A stretch of DNA of 64,000 bases, taken from the NCBI GenBank assembly GCA_963969495.1, contig OZ018320.1, positions 73,638,245 through 73,702,244 on the forward strand, written 5' to 3'. The position numbers and the translations under genes are program-made. The notes beneath the pieces are model-generated. The model was not told where the DNA came from. It was given only the letters and a program-made list of their open reading frames with translations, and did not search any database. Of this stretch, positions 33,236 through 45,530 are shown piece after piece (position 1 is the stretch's first letter; each line of letters starts with the position of its first letter). Source of the DNA: Ceratothoa steindachneri. Taxonomy: Eukaryota; Arthropoda; Malacostraca; Isopoda; Cymothoidae.

Positions 33236-35508
33236 ACATAACATAACATAATTTCACGGATGACAAAAGCCACAATGGCCTATCAAAGGTCATCCGCATC
33301 CGTCAAAACCCACCAACAAAAAGCACCATCACCAGGGAAAGACAAAATCAAAGTCCCCCACAATATAATATAACAGATGACAAAAGCCACAAGGGCTCAT
33401 CATAGGTCATCCGAGTCAGACAGCCTCTTTTTTAAAGCACCTAAACTCCCAAGAAAACTACATCCAGAGGATTGCATCCAGAAACAAGGGTATCACCAAT
33501 CAAGGCTTGTCAAGAACTAAATCCTGCAACTATAGATATATACAAACAATATGAATATATACAAACAATATGAATATATACAAAACTTAGGAACCATCAC
33601 AACCTTCCCTCCAGTCCGATTTCCATCATCTAACTCAAAAAACTTGCTAACATCCAATTTATCTATCCCAGAAAAAATTTTAAAGAGCTCAATCATATCT
33701 CCTCTCACACACCTCCTTTCGAACGAGAACATATTTAATACCCTCAGTCTATCTATATATTCAAGGTGCCTCAGGGAAGGAATAATCTTGTTGCCCTCCG
33801 TTGCACTGACTCAAGAAGGTTAATATTGTGTCTAAAATGTGGGGACCATGCCTGTATACAGTACTCTAGATGTGGCCTAACATAAGAGTTATAGAGTTTA
33901 AGAATAACCTCCTTACTTTTGTAACTGACATTTCTGTTAATGAAACCCAGCACTCTATTTGCCCTATTTCTTGCTTCAATACACTGCTTAGAAAACCTTA
34001 ATGACTTATCTATTACTACTCTTAGATCTTTCTCATCCTCTACTGAGCTCAGCCAATGCCCATCCATTTCATAGTTAAATTCTCTATTATCTTTTCCCAT
34101 GTTAATAACTTTGCACTTATCAAGGTTGAAAGTCATTTGCCACTTATGTGCCCAGGATAACAATTTATTTAAATCCCCCTGCACATTAAAATTAACAGCA
34201 ATATATTTAACTACAGCTGCTAATTTTGTATCATCCGCAAAAATTGACTTTATTATTAACTGCCTCCCCAAATAATAATGGACTGAGAACTGATCCCTGA
34301 GGAACCCCACTGATAACATCCCTCCACTCTGACTTTACACCATTTAGCATTACCCTTTGCTTCCTATCTGTTAGCCACTCAGCTATCCAATTTGAAACAC
34401 CCCCACATATCCCAATCATTTTTAATTTATGAACTAGTCTCCTATGCGGTACCTTGTCAAATGCTTTACTAAAATCAAAGTAAATTACATCTACATTCTC
34501 TCCCTTATCTACTTGATTTGTTACAAACTCCAGAAAGTCTAGTAAATTAGTCAAACATGATCTACCTGATCTAAACCCATGCTGAGCATCACTGATTAAC
34601 CCCTCCCTCTCTAGATGTTGGCCAATCCCTTTTTTAACTATTTTCTCAACAATTTTACAGACTACAGGAGTTAGGCTAACCGGTCTAAAGTTATTTGGAT
34701 CCTCTTTACTACCCTTCTTGAAAATGGGGACTACATTCACTCTCTTCCAATCATCGGGTATTTCTCCATATTCCAGTGACCTAGTATACGACTTCTCCAG
34801 AGCTATTGAGATACTTTCTACCCCTTTTTTAAGTATCCTAGAATGAATATTATCAGGGCCAGAGGCCTTGGTAGTATCTAACTCACCTATTAGTCCTTTT
34901 ATCGTCCTGCAATCCACACTAATTGTAGTAAACACATCTTTCCCTGACCCATGAGTACTATACATAAGACTATTTAGTTTCTCCTTTGTAAATACTGATG
35001 CAAAATGACCATTTAGTACCTCAACTATTTCCTCATTAGTTTCTCTCACAACCCCTTCATATTTGATAGGTACTATTTTAACTCTGCCAGACTTGTTATT
35101 AATTTTATAGTAACTAAAGAACTTTCTATGATCTTTGTTGCTATCCTGAGCTAATTTAATTTCTGACACCCATTTGTTCTTCTTTATAATCTTATTTAAC
35201 TCATTCCTAGCCATTCTATAATCACTTAAATTTTGAATATTATTTTCTACCTGTAATTTTTTGTATGCCCTTTTCTTCTCTGAAATTTTTCTAGCTATTT
35301 CCTGATTCCACCATAATGGTTTCCTACTTTTGTTCCTAATGGCCTTCATTGGGATACATTGCTCTTGGACTACATTTATTATATGCTTGAAAGAATCCCA
35401 CATCCCATAAGCATTTTTACATCTGAATTCTACATCCCAGTCTACCAAATTTAGCAAGCTTCGAAGTTTTACATAATCTCCCTTATGAAAATTTGGAACT
35501 TTTACAGG
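33236..35508 (-). mobile_element. CR1-type LINE, 5'-truncated (copy C)
   Basis: Sense runs downward: RT (35457-34231), RT palm and thumb (34319-33771), a 3' UTR with two 'ggatgac...gtcatcc' hairpins and a TTATG-repeat tail at 33236-33250. The 5' end stops inside ORF2 after the endonuclease and is joined to an old I fragment at 35509. It is closely related to the minus copy at 47613-50083. Confidence 0.88.
33771..35457 (-). pseudogene. CR1 reverse transcriptase (copy C), one deletion/frameshift
   Basis: 34231-35457 is open for 408 codons: linker, [55 protein letters not shown] and ISGVPQGSVLSPLLF. A deletion of about 20 bp, between two 'aaataataatgg' repeats, removes the IYINDLG segment and shifts the frame. 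The downstream piece (33771-34319) has [13 protein letters not shown] (the catalytic ADD), then LDKCKVINMGK and YVRPHLEYCIQAWSP. The endonuclease is missing. One event from an open RT frame. Confidence 0.88.
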
Positions 35509-35820
35509 TTGGCTACATAGATTTTAGTGAGAATATCTTTCAGCAGGACTGAGGTGATTCCAGTGATGGTCAAGGCAAAAAATATGGCAATAAGGATCTT
35601 ACCTTCAGGATGCACTCTTCCGGCCCTATTGGTCTGGAGGGGGCTCCCCCACTCGTATATAGAATCAGCCATCTCATAGAAATTCAGATATGAAAATTGG
35701 GAAGCATTCCACTGCCCTGATCATATGGAAGGTCTTGATGATACTGAATCACCATGCAATATCATAGGTAATCTCCAAATAAAAAATACTATGGCAGGGT
35801 GCTGTCTATGATTGATTTAA
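35509..35820 (-). mobile_element. Old I-type fragment, RT region
   Basis: Decayed match to the young RT sequence around the YVDD and QGSVLS region (for example 'gcaggactgaggtgattcca', 'ctcccccactcgtat'). No open frame; bounded by the CR1 5' truncation at 35508. Confidence 0.6.
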
Positions 35821-36059
35821 GGTGGTGTGATCACATGATCATTGTCTCCAGTTTTACAAAACCTACATATATAGATAACTACATATCGACTATGTGGTCA
35901 TTGACACATTTAAGATTTAATCATAAGGTTATAAAGTAAGCTAAATAAGAAAGTTTTTTTTTTTTACAAATAAAATAAATAAAAATGCTCATACATATAT
36001 AAAATACACATACATCAACTACATGGTCATTGCTGCATTTATAATTTAAAACTAAATAA
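35821..36059. other. AT-rich spacer
   Basis: Nothing recognised. Confidence 0.35.
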
Positions 36060-38270
36060 TTAAAATATAAGCTAGAGGGGGAAAAAATTAAAATATAAAC
36101 ATCTAAAAAACAATAACAAAAATGAAACATATAGTTTTTCAAGAAGGCCAACTTCTGTAATAGATAAAAATATGCCACTGCCAACACAGCAATCATCCCC
36201 GAGGAGAGAGGCAAGCCAAAATACCCCATCTGTCTCCTGGTTTTCATGGAGGTGGCAACAAAGCCACTCTCCAAGAGTTGGGCACTTAGTTACTATGTGT
36301 TGGACTCTAAGGAGAACCAAACAGTCTTTACAGAATGGGGCAGGTCACCTCTCCATTAAGTGTGCATGTGTTAACCTTGTGTGACCTATTTGTAGGCGTA
36401 CAAGCTTGCTTTGTCACCTTGAAGGGAGTCTGTTGTAGTTCCATGTAGCATTGGTGCTTTGTCGGATGTTACACATTTTGTTAGGGCCAGTTGTAGCCCA
36501 ATGTTACCACTAGCAGTTTCAGATACAATTGGTGACATCTTGTCAAAGGTCAGAAGCTGGCACAGGATTCAGGCTCAAGACAGGTTGCATTGATGCTATC
36601 TTTGCCAAGACATCAGCTTTTTCATTGCCAGAAATAGCCACATGAGAGGGCACCCAGCACAATTTTACATTTCATTCACATTTTTCTACAAGAAAAAGGC
36701 ACTCATTTATTGTTCTGACCAAGGGGTGAGAAGGATTAAAATTGTTCAGTTCTTTGAGAGCAATACAGGATTCACTAAAGATAATAAAAGAAGGGTTGGG
36801 CTGAGTAAAAATTGTCATCAATGCAATCAAGATTATGTTAGGTTCAGCTGTAAAAATAGAGGAAACAGAAGACAGAGTGGTTTTTCGATTAAAGGAAGGA
36901 AAAACAACACCAGATCCAACTCCTTCCTTGCATTTTGAGCCATCTGTAAAAATTGGGATGGAGTTCTCCTGCATTGAAGAGTGGTCTAGAAATTGATTTT
37001 GTTTAACTTGGGGAAGAATAAAGTCCTTACAATTTGGTAGGCCCTTCCAAAAGGTCACTTCCAGAAGGAGCTAAGGACCAACTCATATAGGCTACAAAAG
37101 TAAACTGCAACAGTCTTTGAAAGTGAAAATTGTAATCCCCAATGAGTGGCCCCCTCACATATTCTGTTTATGGCAAATTGAATCCCATCTTTCTGCCACT
37201 GGCATCCTTGAAGCAGCAAAAGATATACACAAATTATCTACATAAATGGGACTAAGTAAGCCCTCTTGTAGTACAGTTACAATGTCATTTATGGCTATAG
37301 CAAAGAGGGACACACTCAAGACATAGCCTTGGGGGATTCCGCATGGGAGGGAGTATTCTGCCAATAGTCATAGCTTCAACCTGAATCCTTAGAGATCTGT
37401 TAGGCAAAAATTGTCAATGAAAATAGGGAGGTGGCCACTGAGACAAGGTCATACAAAGACTGAAAGATGCCAGATGCCATCTCCATGCTCTATTGTATGC
37501 CTTTTCAAAATCAAAAAATATGATTACATGATGCTGGTTGGAAGTAAGTGCCTTGCAGATTGAGGATTCTAGGGGAAAAAAAGAGCTTCTGTTGTGGAGT
37601 GACATTTCTGGAATCCGCATTGAGAGGGACTGAAGAACTTTTCTAGCTCAAGGATCCATATCAGACAAACATTTATAATTTTTAAAGCAGTTTACAGATA
37701 CCTGTCAAGATAAAGGATGAAAGTTTGTCAGTAATGAATTGTCCTTACCAGGCTTAGGGATTTGGATGCCCACAGCTACTCGCCAGCTACTAGGAAATAT
37801 ACTCTCACACCAGATTTTGTTATTAAGTATCAGAAGAAAGTCAAATCTAGTTTCAGTTAAATGATGTAGTAATGCATATGGGACATCATCTAGTCCTGGA
37901 GAGGCATTATTGCAGGCCTTTAAGGCATCTCAGAATTCATATAAACAAAATAACAGATGGTTCTCCCATATTGGAAGAAAAGTCAATGTCTTTCTTTTCC
38001 AACTGGAGTCTTATGTTTGGTACTTGGGGAGGTCATGGTACTTAGAGAAAGTGCTTCAAGGTAGGAGCCAAATGCTTGGTGTGGATGAAGAGATTATATA
38101 TAGGTAGGATTCCCACGAGCATCAGTGGGTGAGACATCTTCATAGTCCATCGATACCATGCTTGTGCTCAGAGGAAGGCCATTTTTAGATTTTCCAAATT
38201 TCAGCAAGGCAAGATACTCATCTGGCATTCACACAATCATGGTCCACCATGGAACTGGTCGATGAGGGAG
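36060..38270 (-). mobile_element. Diverged I-superfamily LINE (family distinct from X/V), old
   Basis: RNase H at 36672-37058 keeps PIFTDGSKCKEGVGSG, FTAEP and HPLVRTI. RT pieces: 37155-37364 with CGIPQGYVLSVSLFAIAIND and SPIYVDNLCISFAA (YVDD decayed to YVDN), and 37414-37620 with HHVIIFFDFEKAYNRAWRWH. The finger region is at 36072-36320 (VQHIVTKCPTLGEW). Residue identity to X is clearly lower than among X, Y, W and V, so this is a separate family. Many stops. Confidence 0.7.
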
Positions 38271-38279
38271 AGAACCAGA

Positions 38280-39075
38280 CATGCAAGGAGGCTTTGCAGA
38301 TAGCATTTTCCAGTCAGTGCAGACCATCCAACATGGAGTGGAACTTGCAGAAGCTGCACTGCACACAAAGACAGGTGGCCTCAGCTGTCGAAGATAAAGG
38401 CTAATCTAACATTAACCAATTTCTACATCAACAAACATATGCAGGAGTTTTTAAAAATTGAGCTGAAGCTGGCTAGGGTAGATTGATTTCTCCCCAGGGT
38501 GCAAAAAGTAAGCACAGTAGCCATTTGCAAGAGTCTGGGACGATAGCCTGTGTCCAGATCCTGTTGAGCAAAAATACCAAAATTGCCATGTCTCACTTCC
38601 CTAGGTGTCGAAGCATGGAATATGGGCCATTGTCTGGACCAGGAAAGGTGTCCACGCATGAAGTGAGAGCAGAATACAACTCACTCAGCGTAAACCTGTT
38701 GAAGGTTAACGCACTCTGGAGGTAAAATCCTGTTGGAAGCCTTCAGTAACATCACAATATGCATTGAATGCTGGAGGAGCAGCATTCCAGTTAGAGAATG
38801 TGGAGAAAGCAGTCATGAAAGATGAGATTACTGTCACATTTTCATGGAAAATGGGAGGGGGCACCAGTAAGAACTTGCCTGAATCCTTTTAACTTGCTTC
38901 CACACCTCTGCAAGAGGATTCTTCCTGTTACATGAATATACGTATGCCTGCCAAGAATAGCAGCCGGTGTGCTTTAAAACAAGCTTAATGAAATTCAATG
39001 ACAGTGAAAATGTACAGGCAGCACTTATACTGCATGTTGACAAATCGCTTCTGAGGGTCGTCTCACACTCTGCCA
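38280..39075 (-). mobile_element. Old I-type fragment, RT N-terminus and linker
   Basis: Follows the young copies from 'gcattttccag' (RT) to the 'cgtctcacactc' linker, with CpG decay and small indels. Abuts another old copy at 39080. Confidence 0.65.
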
Positions 39076-39079
39076 ATCA

Positions 39080-42000
39080 CCCAATAAATTAAATGATATT
39101 GAGTCTCAAGAAAGTCTGAAATACCAGAATTAAGTGTGCAGAGCACATCCCAAATACAAGGGAGAAGTAGTAGTGACCCAGCTCATCCTGGTAATGGAAT
39201 AAGTAATGTGTGCAAGGATTTCCCAGACTAGGATCTCCAACAAGAATATGCCAGACAGTGGAGGACCAATCAGATGTCACAATAAGGTTCAGGGGAGCAT
39301 TCCATCAGATGATAACATGACCCGCAACTGTGTGCAATTCAGAGGCTACAGAAAATACTTGAAGCCATAAATGAATTTAGGGATGGGGGGGGCGATGTAT
39401 GGAAAAGGTTATGGTACAATGGCATGCCCCTTAAGTTCTTGCCAGCTGTCACAAATCTTCTTTGCCAGGGAGCACAAAGGGCTGACCCGATTCATGCCAG
39501 GTAGTCAGGGTGAGGAAGAGCAAAACGCTAGTCTGGTTATGAGTGGCCACTCACACAATGGCAAAAGCCGCATCAAGATCAGTCATGGATGAAATGAGTG
39601 CTGGTGGAGACTAAGGGAGATGCTGGGCTTCTGTGTACAAGTGCATAATGAATTGTGGTGCAGAGCAAGTGCCATCTCATCAGTTATCTTGATAAGAGTA
39701 TGTGCAGAAGACACTTGCCTTGAAATATAACCCAGTGTGGTAGATCGAGTTTACCTTATGCAATTCATGCTCAGCTGTGGATGCGTAAAACTGCCATCCG
39801 TAGTCAACCTTGGAATGAAAAAGTAAAGTGGTAACCCTCTCAGTGCACAAATGTAATGGAACAAAGAATTTTAAGGTGCACACACAAGTTTCTATGGCTG
39901 TGAATATGGGCCTCCCAGTCAAAATTAAGACCAAAGAAATGGTGCAACTCTACCACATCTAAACAAGTCACATTTAGGAATAAGTCTGGCTTGTGCTAGA
40001 AGTGCACCGCATTTATGTGAAGCATTGACCCCTATTGGGGTCGATGATCCAGAATAGGCATCTGAAGTGCATGAAAAAAAAAGGAAAGGCTGTATACGTA
40101 GAGTGTAAGCAAGGATATCTTCCAGCAGCACTAAGGTGATGCCATTGATGCTCAAGGGAAAAAAAGTGACACTGAAGACACTTCCCTCTGGGGTGCCTTC
40201 TTTCTGCCATATTAGACTGAGATAGTTCCCTCACCTGTATGTGGAATTAAAAATCTGTTAAAATCTCAGACAAGAAAACTGGGAGGCATTTCCTCATCCT
40301 CACGGTGTGGCGGGTCTCCATGATAATATATCACCATGCAGTATCTTAGGCCTTATCCACATCAAATAATACTGTGGTAAAGTGCTGTCCTTAAAGCAAG
40401 GCCTAGCAGATAGGATTTATTAGGTGGGGTAGAGTATTAAATGTGGACTGGAACTTGCAAAAGCTGTAACTGTGCAGGATAGAGGTGGTCAAAAATTGTC
40501 CAGGAAGCTAACCATAACATTAAACAATTTCTCCATCAAATTCCAAACACAGGAAGTTAGAGAAATTGAGCAGAGGCCAGCCCAGGTAGAGTGATCTCTC
40601 CTTGGTTGGCAAAAAGAGACCACAGTAGCCCTTCACTAGGAAACTATGAAGATATCCTCCATTTAGATTCTGTTGAAAGGCTAGTAAATAAAAAGGTCAG
40701 GGATCCACCCCCAAATAAGGGAGTGCAGCTCATTTATTATAAACAGGTTGGTGATAGATTTCTCGCTCTAGAGTTAGAGTCCAGTTGGGGCCTTCAGTGA
40801 AGCCACAATATGCTTTGAATATGGGCAGAGCAACATTCTGGCTAGATAATGTGGAAAAAGCATACAGGGTCTTCTTAGATTGGTGACATTTCCTCCTGTA
40901 GGACAGGAAGGAGGTCCTTCTAGAACTTGCAGTGACTCCTTTTGACACATTCCCACACCTCTGCAAGAGGGGTTTTCTGGCCTAAGTGAAGACACCTGCA
41001 TTCTTTAAAACATACTAGAACAAAACCCTCACTAAACAAAATTCGCCCAAAGTCATAATGGTCAGTCTGCACCAATTTTGGGTTGACCTGACATAGCATG
41101 ACTGGATGAAATTTTATTCACATTTGGAAACAGCAGCAATGATCACACCTACATGGTAATAGTATGGATGCCTTAAAACGGTAGCGATACCAACTAGCTC
41201 ACAGCAATTCATGGAGCCTGTCACAATCAAATGTGATGAAAAGTATAGGGGTAAGTCTCAAGGCCCCTCTCATATCATCACACATTCAGCCTCAACCACT
41301 TCTTGGTTGTCCAACTCTTCTGCAATGTCTCCTAAGAAGTAGTCAATGAGTTCCATAGCAAAGACTACTACTTTCACAAAGTTCATAGTAGACTGCAGTG
41401 TCACCAGCAGCACCACTTACAATGGCTGCAGAGGCAGGGTCAGCAGCCACATTCATCAGAAGTGTCTCATCTGAGAAAAGGACAACCAAAACCCTGGTTA
41501 ATGCTTGACACTGATATAACATGCCTCAATCAGTAGACCAGATTATCAGTGTTTGGAGCTGGTAGGCTTAAGAACCCCAGGCAATTTGTCATTAGGAGTC
41601 CCAACATCATTGTGCCTCCCCCTCTCACCTTACATGGAGTTTAGTCTGTTGAGGCTTGTCCCTTCTGCCCAAGGGTGTCCTGAGGTCAGATGTGTCATCT
41701 TGGACTTGGTCACCTGCCCAGTCCGCATTACTCATCCATCCCCAGAATCCCCCCCAAAAGGAGAGGAACCTCTAAGTTTCTTACTTTTTCTTCTTTTTAA
41801 GGGGGCAGAGAACGCTCTCTCTTGCCTTGGAAAGGGGCCTCAAAACCGGATGAGCCAACCTAAGCAAGAACATTCTCTGAGATAGAGAGGGATCAGGCTG
41901 TCTTGGGGAGCCCCATCAGATGAAGGAGAGTACTCCTCTCTTCTAGTCTTTGAAGGCCCCTGTGCACTGGGGATAACCTTTCTCGGGAATAGCTCAGGGG

Positions 42001-43255
42001 TAGTCCTCACTGAATCATTGTTCCTTTGTGGGGAAGACCCTGATGCCTATGGGACTTACCAGACCAGTGCCCTGGAGGAAAAACATGTCATTGGGGCTAG
42101 CAAGCTGACCTCTATTGGGGAAAGAGGAAGCATGTCAGCCCTTAAAAGCATCACCCGATGAGTGTCAGATAAGGAAGGGGGGCATGAAAGCCCATAAGAG
42201 CATCACCATTATGTCCTTCTAAGGGGGTTCAACCCCTCGAGCTAGTCTCACTGTAAGTGTATAATTTGGGGCCAGCTGTATGGCACCTTCTTGGCAAGCC
42301 CTACTAAAGAGAAGGCGGGGGTCACTATTGGTCAAGTTAGTGAGTCACCTGGGGGTAACTATGGAGGGGGGTAAGAGGGGAAACTTCCTCACACATAGGA
42401 GAGTATGATTCACTTTCCTCCCCACTAGGAGAAAATTGAAGGGGCCACTAAGAAAACAAAGGAATGGTGGCACTTTCTGAGAGATTGAACTACCCAAGGA
42501 GAGCTACAGAAGTGGTAAGGGGGAAGCCCTTTACCAATGGAGAGTCGTGAGAGGGGAGCCACCCCAACACCAAAGTTGTGTGTGGTTTTGTTTTCTGGAA
42601 CCTAGTCTGAAACTTTGCATTTATTTAAATGAACCAACATAAAAATTACAAAGTTTGCAACAAATGAAAAAGAAAAATGTAGTTGGTGGTTATATTATAC
42701 ATTGATCCACTCGTGTCCATCCCATCTTGTGTTTTCAGTGCTCCAACCCTGGGTTCATTAATATGTGATGTTTGCACCTGTGCAGTGACACACATCAACT
42801 ATAAGTTACCCAGTAGATGGTCACTCCTCAAAGGTTGCAGCTACCAAATGAGTAGCCAGAGAGGCAGGGCAATAGAGTGGATCCCTTACTGAGTCATACT
42901 AATCATCAACAAGCTGGCCAGAATCTGAAGATATCATGTGACAGACTAAAGACTTTAGTTGGCCTGACAGCCAACAAAGCAGTAAAACTCACCTACCATA
43001 AGCAGTACAACCTTTTGTACACAAGAACGGTTGCAGGTAGGTGGTCAGCCCATTAACTGCAGAGAAGAGGTTACTCAAGCAAAACTAATCTTCCTATTAA
43101 TCATGCCCAATGCCAAGGACATTCAAATCCTGGTCTGCTGCAACCAGCAAGCACTGTTTATAGAGGTTCCAAAGACTCTCTCCTGACACTGCATCAGGTA
43201 ACTGGTCAGACTTTAATCTAGATAGAGGAAATAAGGAGATACTCCTAGAAAAAAG
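39080..43255 (-). mobile_element. Old I-type LINE (subfamily B leader), internally deleted
   Basis: From low to high coordinate: finger and RNase H (39080-39560), RT (39560-40990), ORF1 zinc-knuckle part (about 41130-41400), ORF1 N-terminal half (41560-42590) and a 5' leader (42600-43255) homologous to 21110-21660. EN and the ORF1 C-terminus are gone. CpG is scarce throughout, and no frame longer than about 110 codons remains on the sense strand. The RT active-site region (40090-40130) is unrecognisable. Confidence 0.65.
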
Positions 43256-43420
43256 TCAGGGTAACAGTATATGCCATTTGCACACACTACAATCTCTACT
43301 AAACCACCCATTTAACTACCTATTTTCATGGAAACTTCTCAGGGCTTTTAACAAGTGATCATATCAATATTTTCAAAACATCCACTGCAATGCCCATCCT
43401 TTCAACCCTAGCAAATGCTT

Positions 43421-43426
43421 TTTATT
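43421..43426 (-). terminator. AATAAA poly(A) signal of candidate exon
   Basis: AATAAA on the minus strand, 57 bases beyond the TGA of the candidate terminal exon. Confidence 0.4.
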
Positions 43427-43482
43427 AAGGACTATAAACTAAATGAATTAAAACATTTACAATTTATATTGCATATGGATAT

Positions 43483-43611
43483 TCAATGATGGGCACAAAT
43501 TGGCTTGAAGATGGAAGCCAGTAATTTCCGAAACTCATCTCTAGAATAAGGTTTTCCATTGAATTGCATCTTTTTTGCCTGATACAAGAAGCTTGATACT
43601 GATTGGAAGAC
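43483..43611 (-). CDS. Candidate terminal coding exon, protein not recognised
   Basis: An acceptor-like AATAGTACAG|GT at 43612 leads into 42 codons in phase 0, ending in TGA: FQSVSSFLYQAKKMQFNGKP, then YSRDEFRKLLASIF and KPICAHH. Amphipathic and basic, with no low complexity. An AATAAA follows 57 bases later. Its position in otherwise non-coding DNA, upstream of DERA on the same strand, would make it the 3' end of another gene. I cannot name it, and it could be chance. Confidence 0.4.
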   Translation of the reverse strand, partial: VFQSVSSFLYQAKKMQFNGKPYSRDEFRKLLASIFKPICAHH

Positions 43612-44927
43612 CTGTACTATTGTTAGGAATGTAATGTGGCACTGCATTTAGTAGATTTTAGAGGAGTATCATTCCCTCAAAATCTTTGATGCTAGACAAA
43701 AGGGTATATAATGTAGAAAGTAAAAATATGCATTATTAGGCACTCATCTATTAAGGGTAAGTTCTGCACATTTTGTTTATGCCATTTTATAGCATATGCA
43801 TGGTTTTATAATACCTTTATTGCAGATTTCCCTCAAAGTATGCAAGATTCATATGGCTAATGAGCTCAGCTTTCATATATTCTCCAATTCCACTGCACCA
43901 ATTTTCAGAGATAACAAAGACAGAATTGGGGTGAGAGGAATCATGGGATAAATTGAAATGTGGAATATTTTCCCCCATAAAATTCAGATAGATCAAAATA
44001 CCAATGATGGCATTTCCTAGAGAAGCTTTGTAAGATGAGATCTATATAGAAAGTAATGAAGTTAGAGAAAGTAAAAATGGCTAAAAATAAATGGCAGAGA
44101 TTTTACCACCAATCAGCACTCATTTAAGATGTTATTTCTCAGGGGCACAGACAGCTTAGCATGGAATTCAAACCATGAGTATCTCTATAGCGATGGCAGA
44201 CACCAACAAATCAACCCAAATAAGGACTTTATTCAGTGCCTTACCACACCCAATTTGACTTAACTTCACTCTAACTGGAAGTAGTGATTCCGCTCTGCGA
44301 GGCTGTAGCCCTAGAATACATCGAGATGATCTTCCTGCTGGGAATGGAACCAAGAGGGAAAATTGTAGGTATTAAGGCCAGTAGGGGACACACTCTTCCA
44401 GATGTCAACTGCAGCAAGGTTGGTGGGGAGGGGGTGGTAGGAGAAAAGGGTGGGGGAAGAATACATGTTGAAAACTACCACTCCAACCAGGGCAAAGATG
44501 GAAGGTGAGCCCCTCCGCTCCTTCCACAACTGATGAGATAGAGAGAAGAGAAGAGGCTTTTCAAGAAAGTGGAGAACAAAGGGTAAGATGGAAAGGCATA
44601 GAAGGAATAAAAACTAGGTAGTCTTAATCTAGCTTGAGACTGCTGAGGACACTGGGTACAAGAAGCCATGTCGATCCTCTGAGTACAAGGTGCAGCCTTC
44701 TCCACAAAATGAAATGTGGAATTTCTTTGGTCAAAATTGATGACAATTTTTCACTGCCATTTTTCTTGTTAAAGATATACAATATATGTTTTAGCTAAGC
44801 CGATAAGGTGATTTTTGCTCTCTATCTGTCTCTTTCTATGTGTAATAAATCTGCCTGTCTCACTGACATAAAATTTATAGTATTGTGACAGCAGGCTCTA
44901 GATTTCCATGGTCACACTATTGCCACA
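43612..44927. other. Non-coding, nothing recognised
   Basis: Moderately AT-rich; small open frames only. Confidence 0.35.
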
Positions 44928-45530
44928 AAATAATAATAATAGGTATTTATAATGTGCCATTCGGGGCTGCTAGCCCTCCCAGAGCTCAGGATGTGTAATG
45001 ATTGTAGAGAAAGTTTACAGGGGAGAGAAGACAATTCTGAAGAGATAAGTCTTCAGGAGACGTTTAAAAATAGCAAGGTTGGGAGAGGATCGGACTTTGG
45101 CAGGAAGAGCATTCCGGAGTCTAGGAGCCCAAACTGAGAAGTAACAGTCACCCATCAAGCAGAGGACAGAACGAGGAGTGTCCAGGAGGGAAGTGAGGTT
45201 AGACTGGAGTGCGCAGGGAGTTTGATGATGGGAGAGGGTAGCCGAGAGATAAGGTGGAGCCCTTGAGGTTTAGGGCCTTGTAGGTGATGAAAAGAATTTT
45301 ATAATGGGTATGGAAGCGAATAGGTAACCAATGTAGCTCCTGTAACAGGGGCATCGAAGGAGAGAACTGGGGGCGGCAAAGGAGGAGATGGGCAGCATAG
45401 TTTTGGACTAGTTGTAGGTGGCAAAGTGACAAAAAAGGGAGATTCACTAGAAGAGAATTGCAGTAGTCTAAGCGTGAGGTGACAAAGGCATGAATAGCAG
45501 TCTCAAGGCAGAAATTGATCAAAATGGGAT
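44928..45530 (-). mobile_element. L2-type LINE 3' fragment
   Basis: The minus-strand frame 45199-45522 reads AFVTSRLDYCNSLLVNLP, then LQLVQNYAAHLLLCRP, then LQELHWLPIRFHTHYKILFI and TYKAL. These are hallmarks of the RT C-terminus in the L2/Daphne group. The element ends in TAATAATAATA-type repeats (44930-44943), the usual L2-like tail. 5'-truncated; the rest of RT and EN are missing. Confidence 0.8.

Noticed and set aside
33551..33823. Plus-strand frame of 90 codons
   Set aside because: It is antisense to the CR1 RT C-terminus and 3' UTR of copy C; the same applies to 48249-48506 and 52438-52683.
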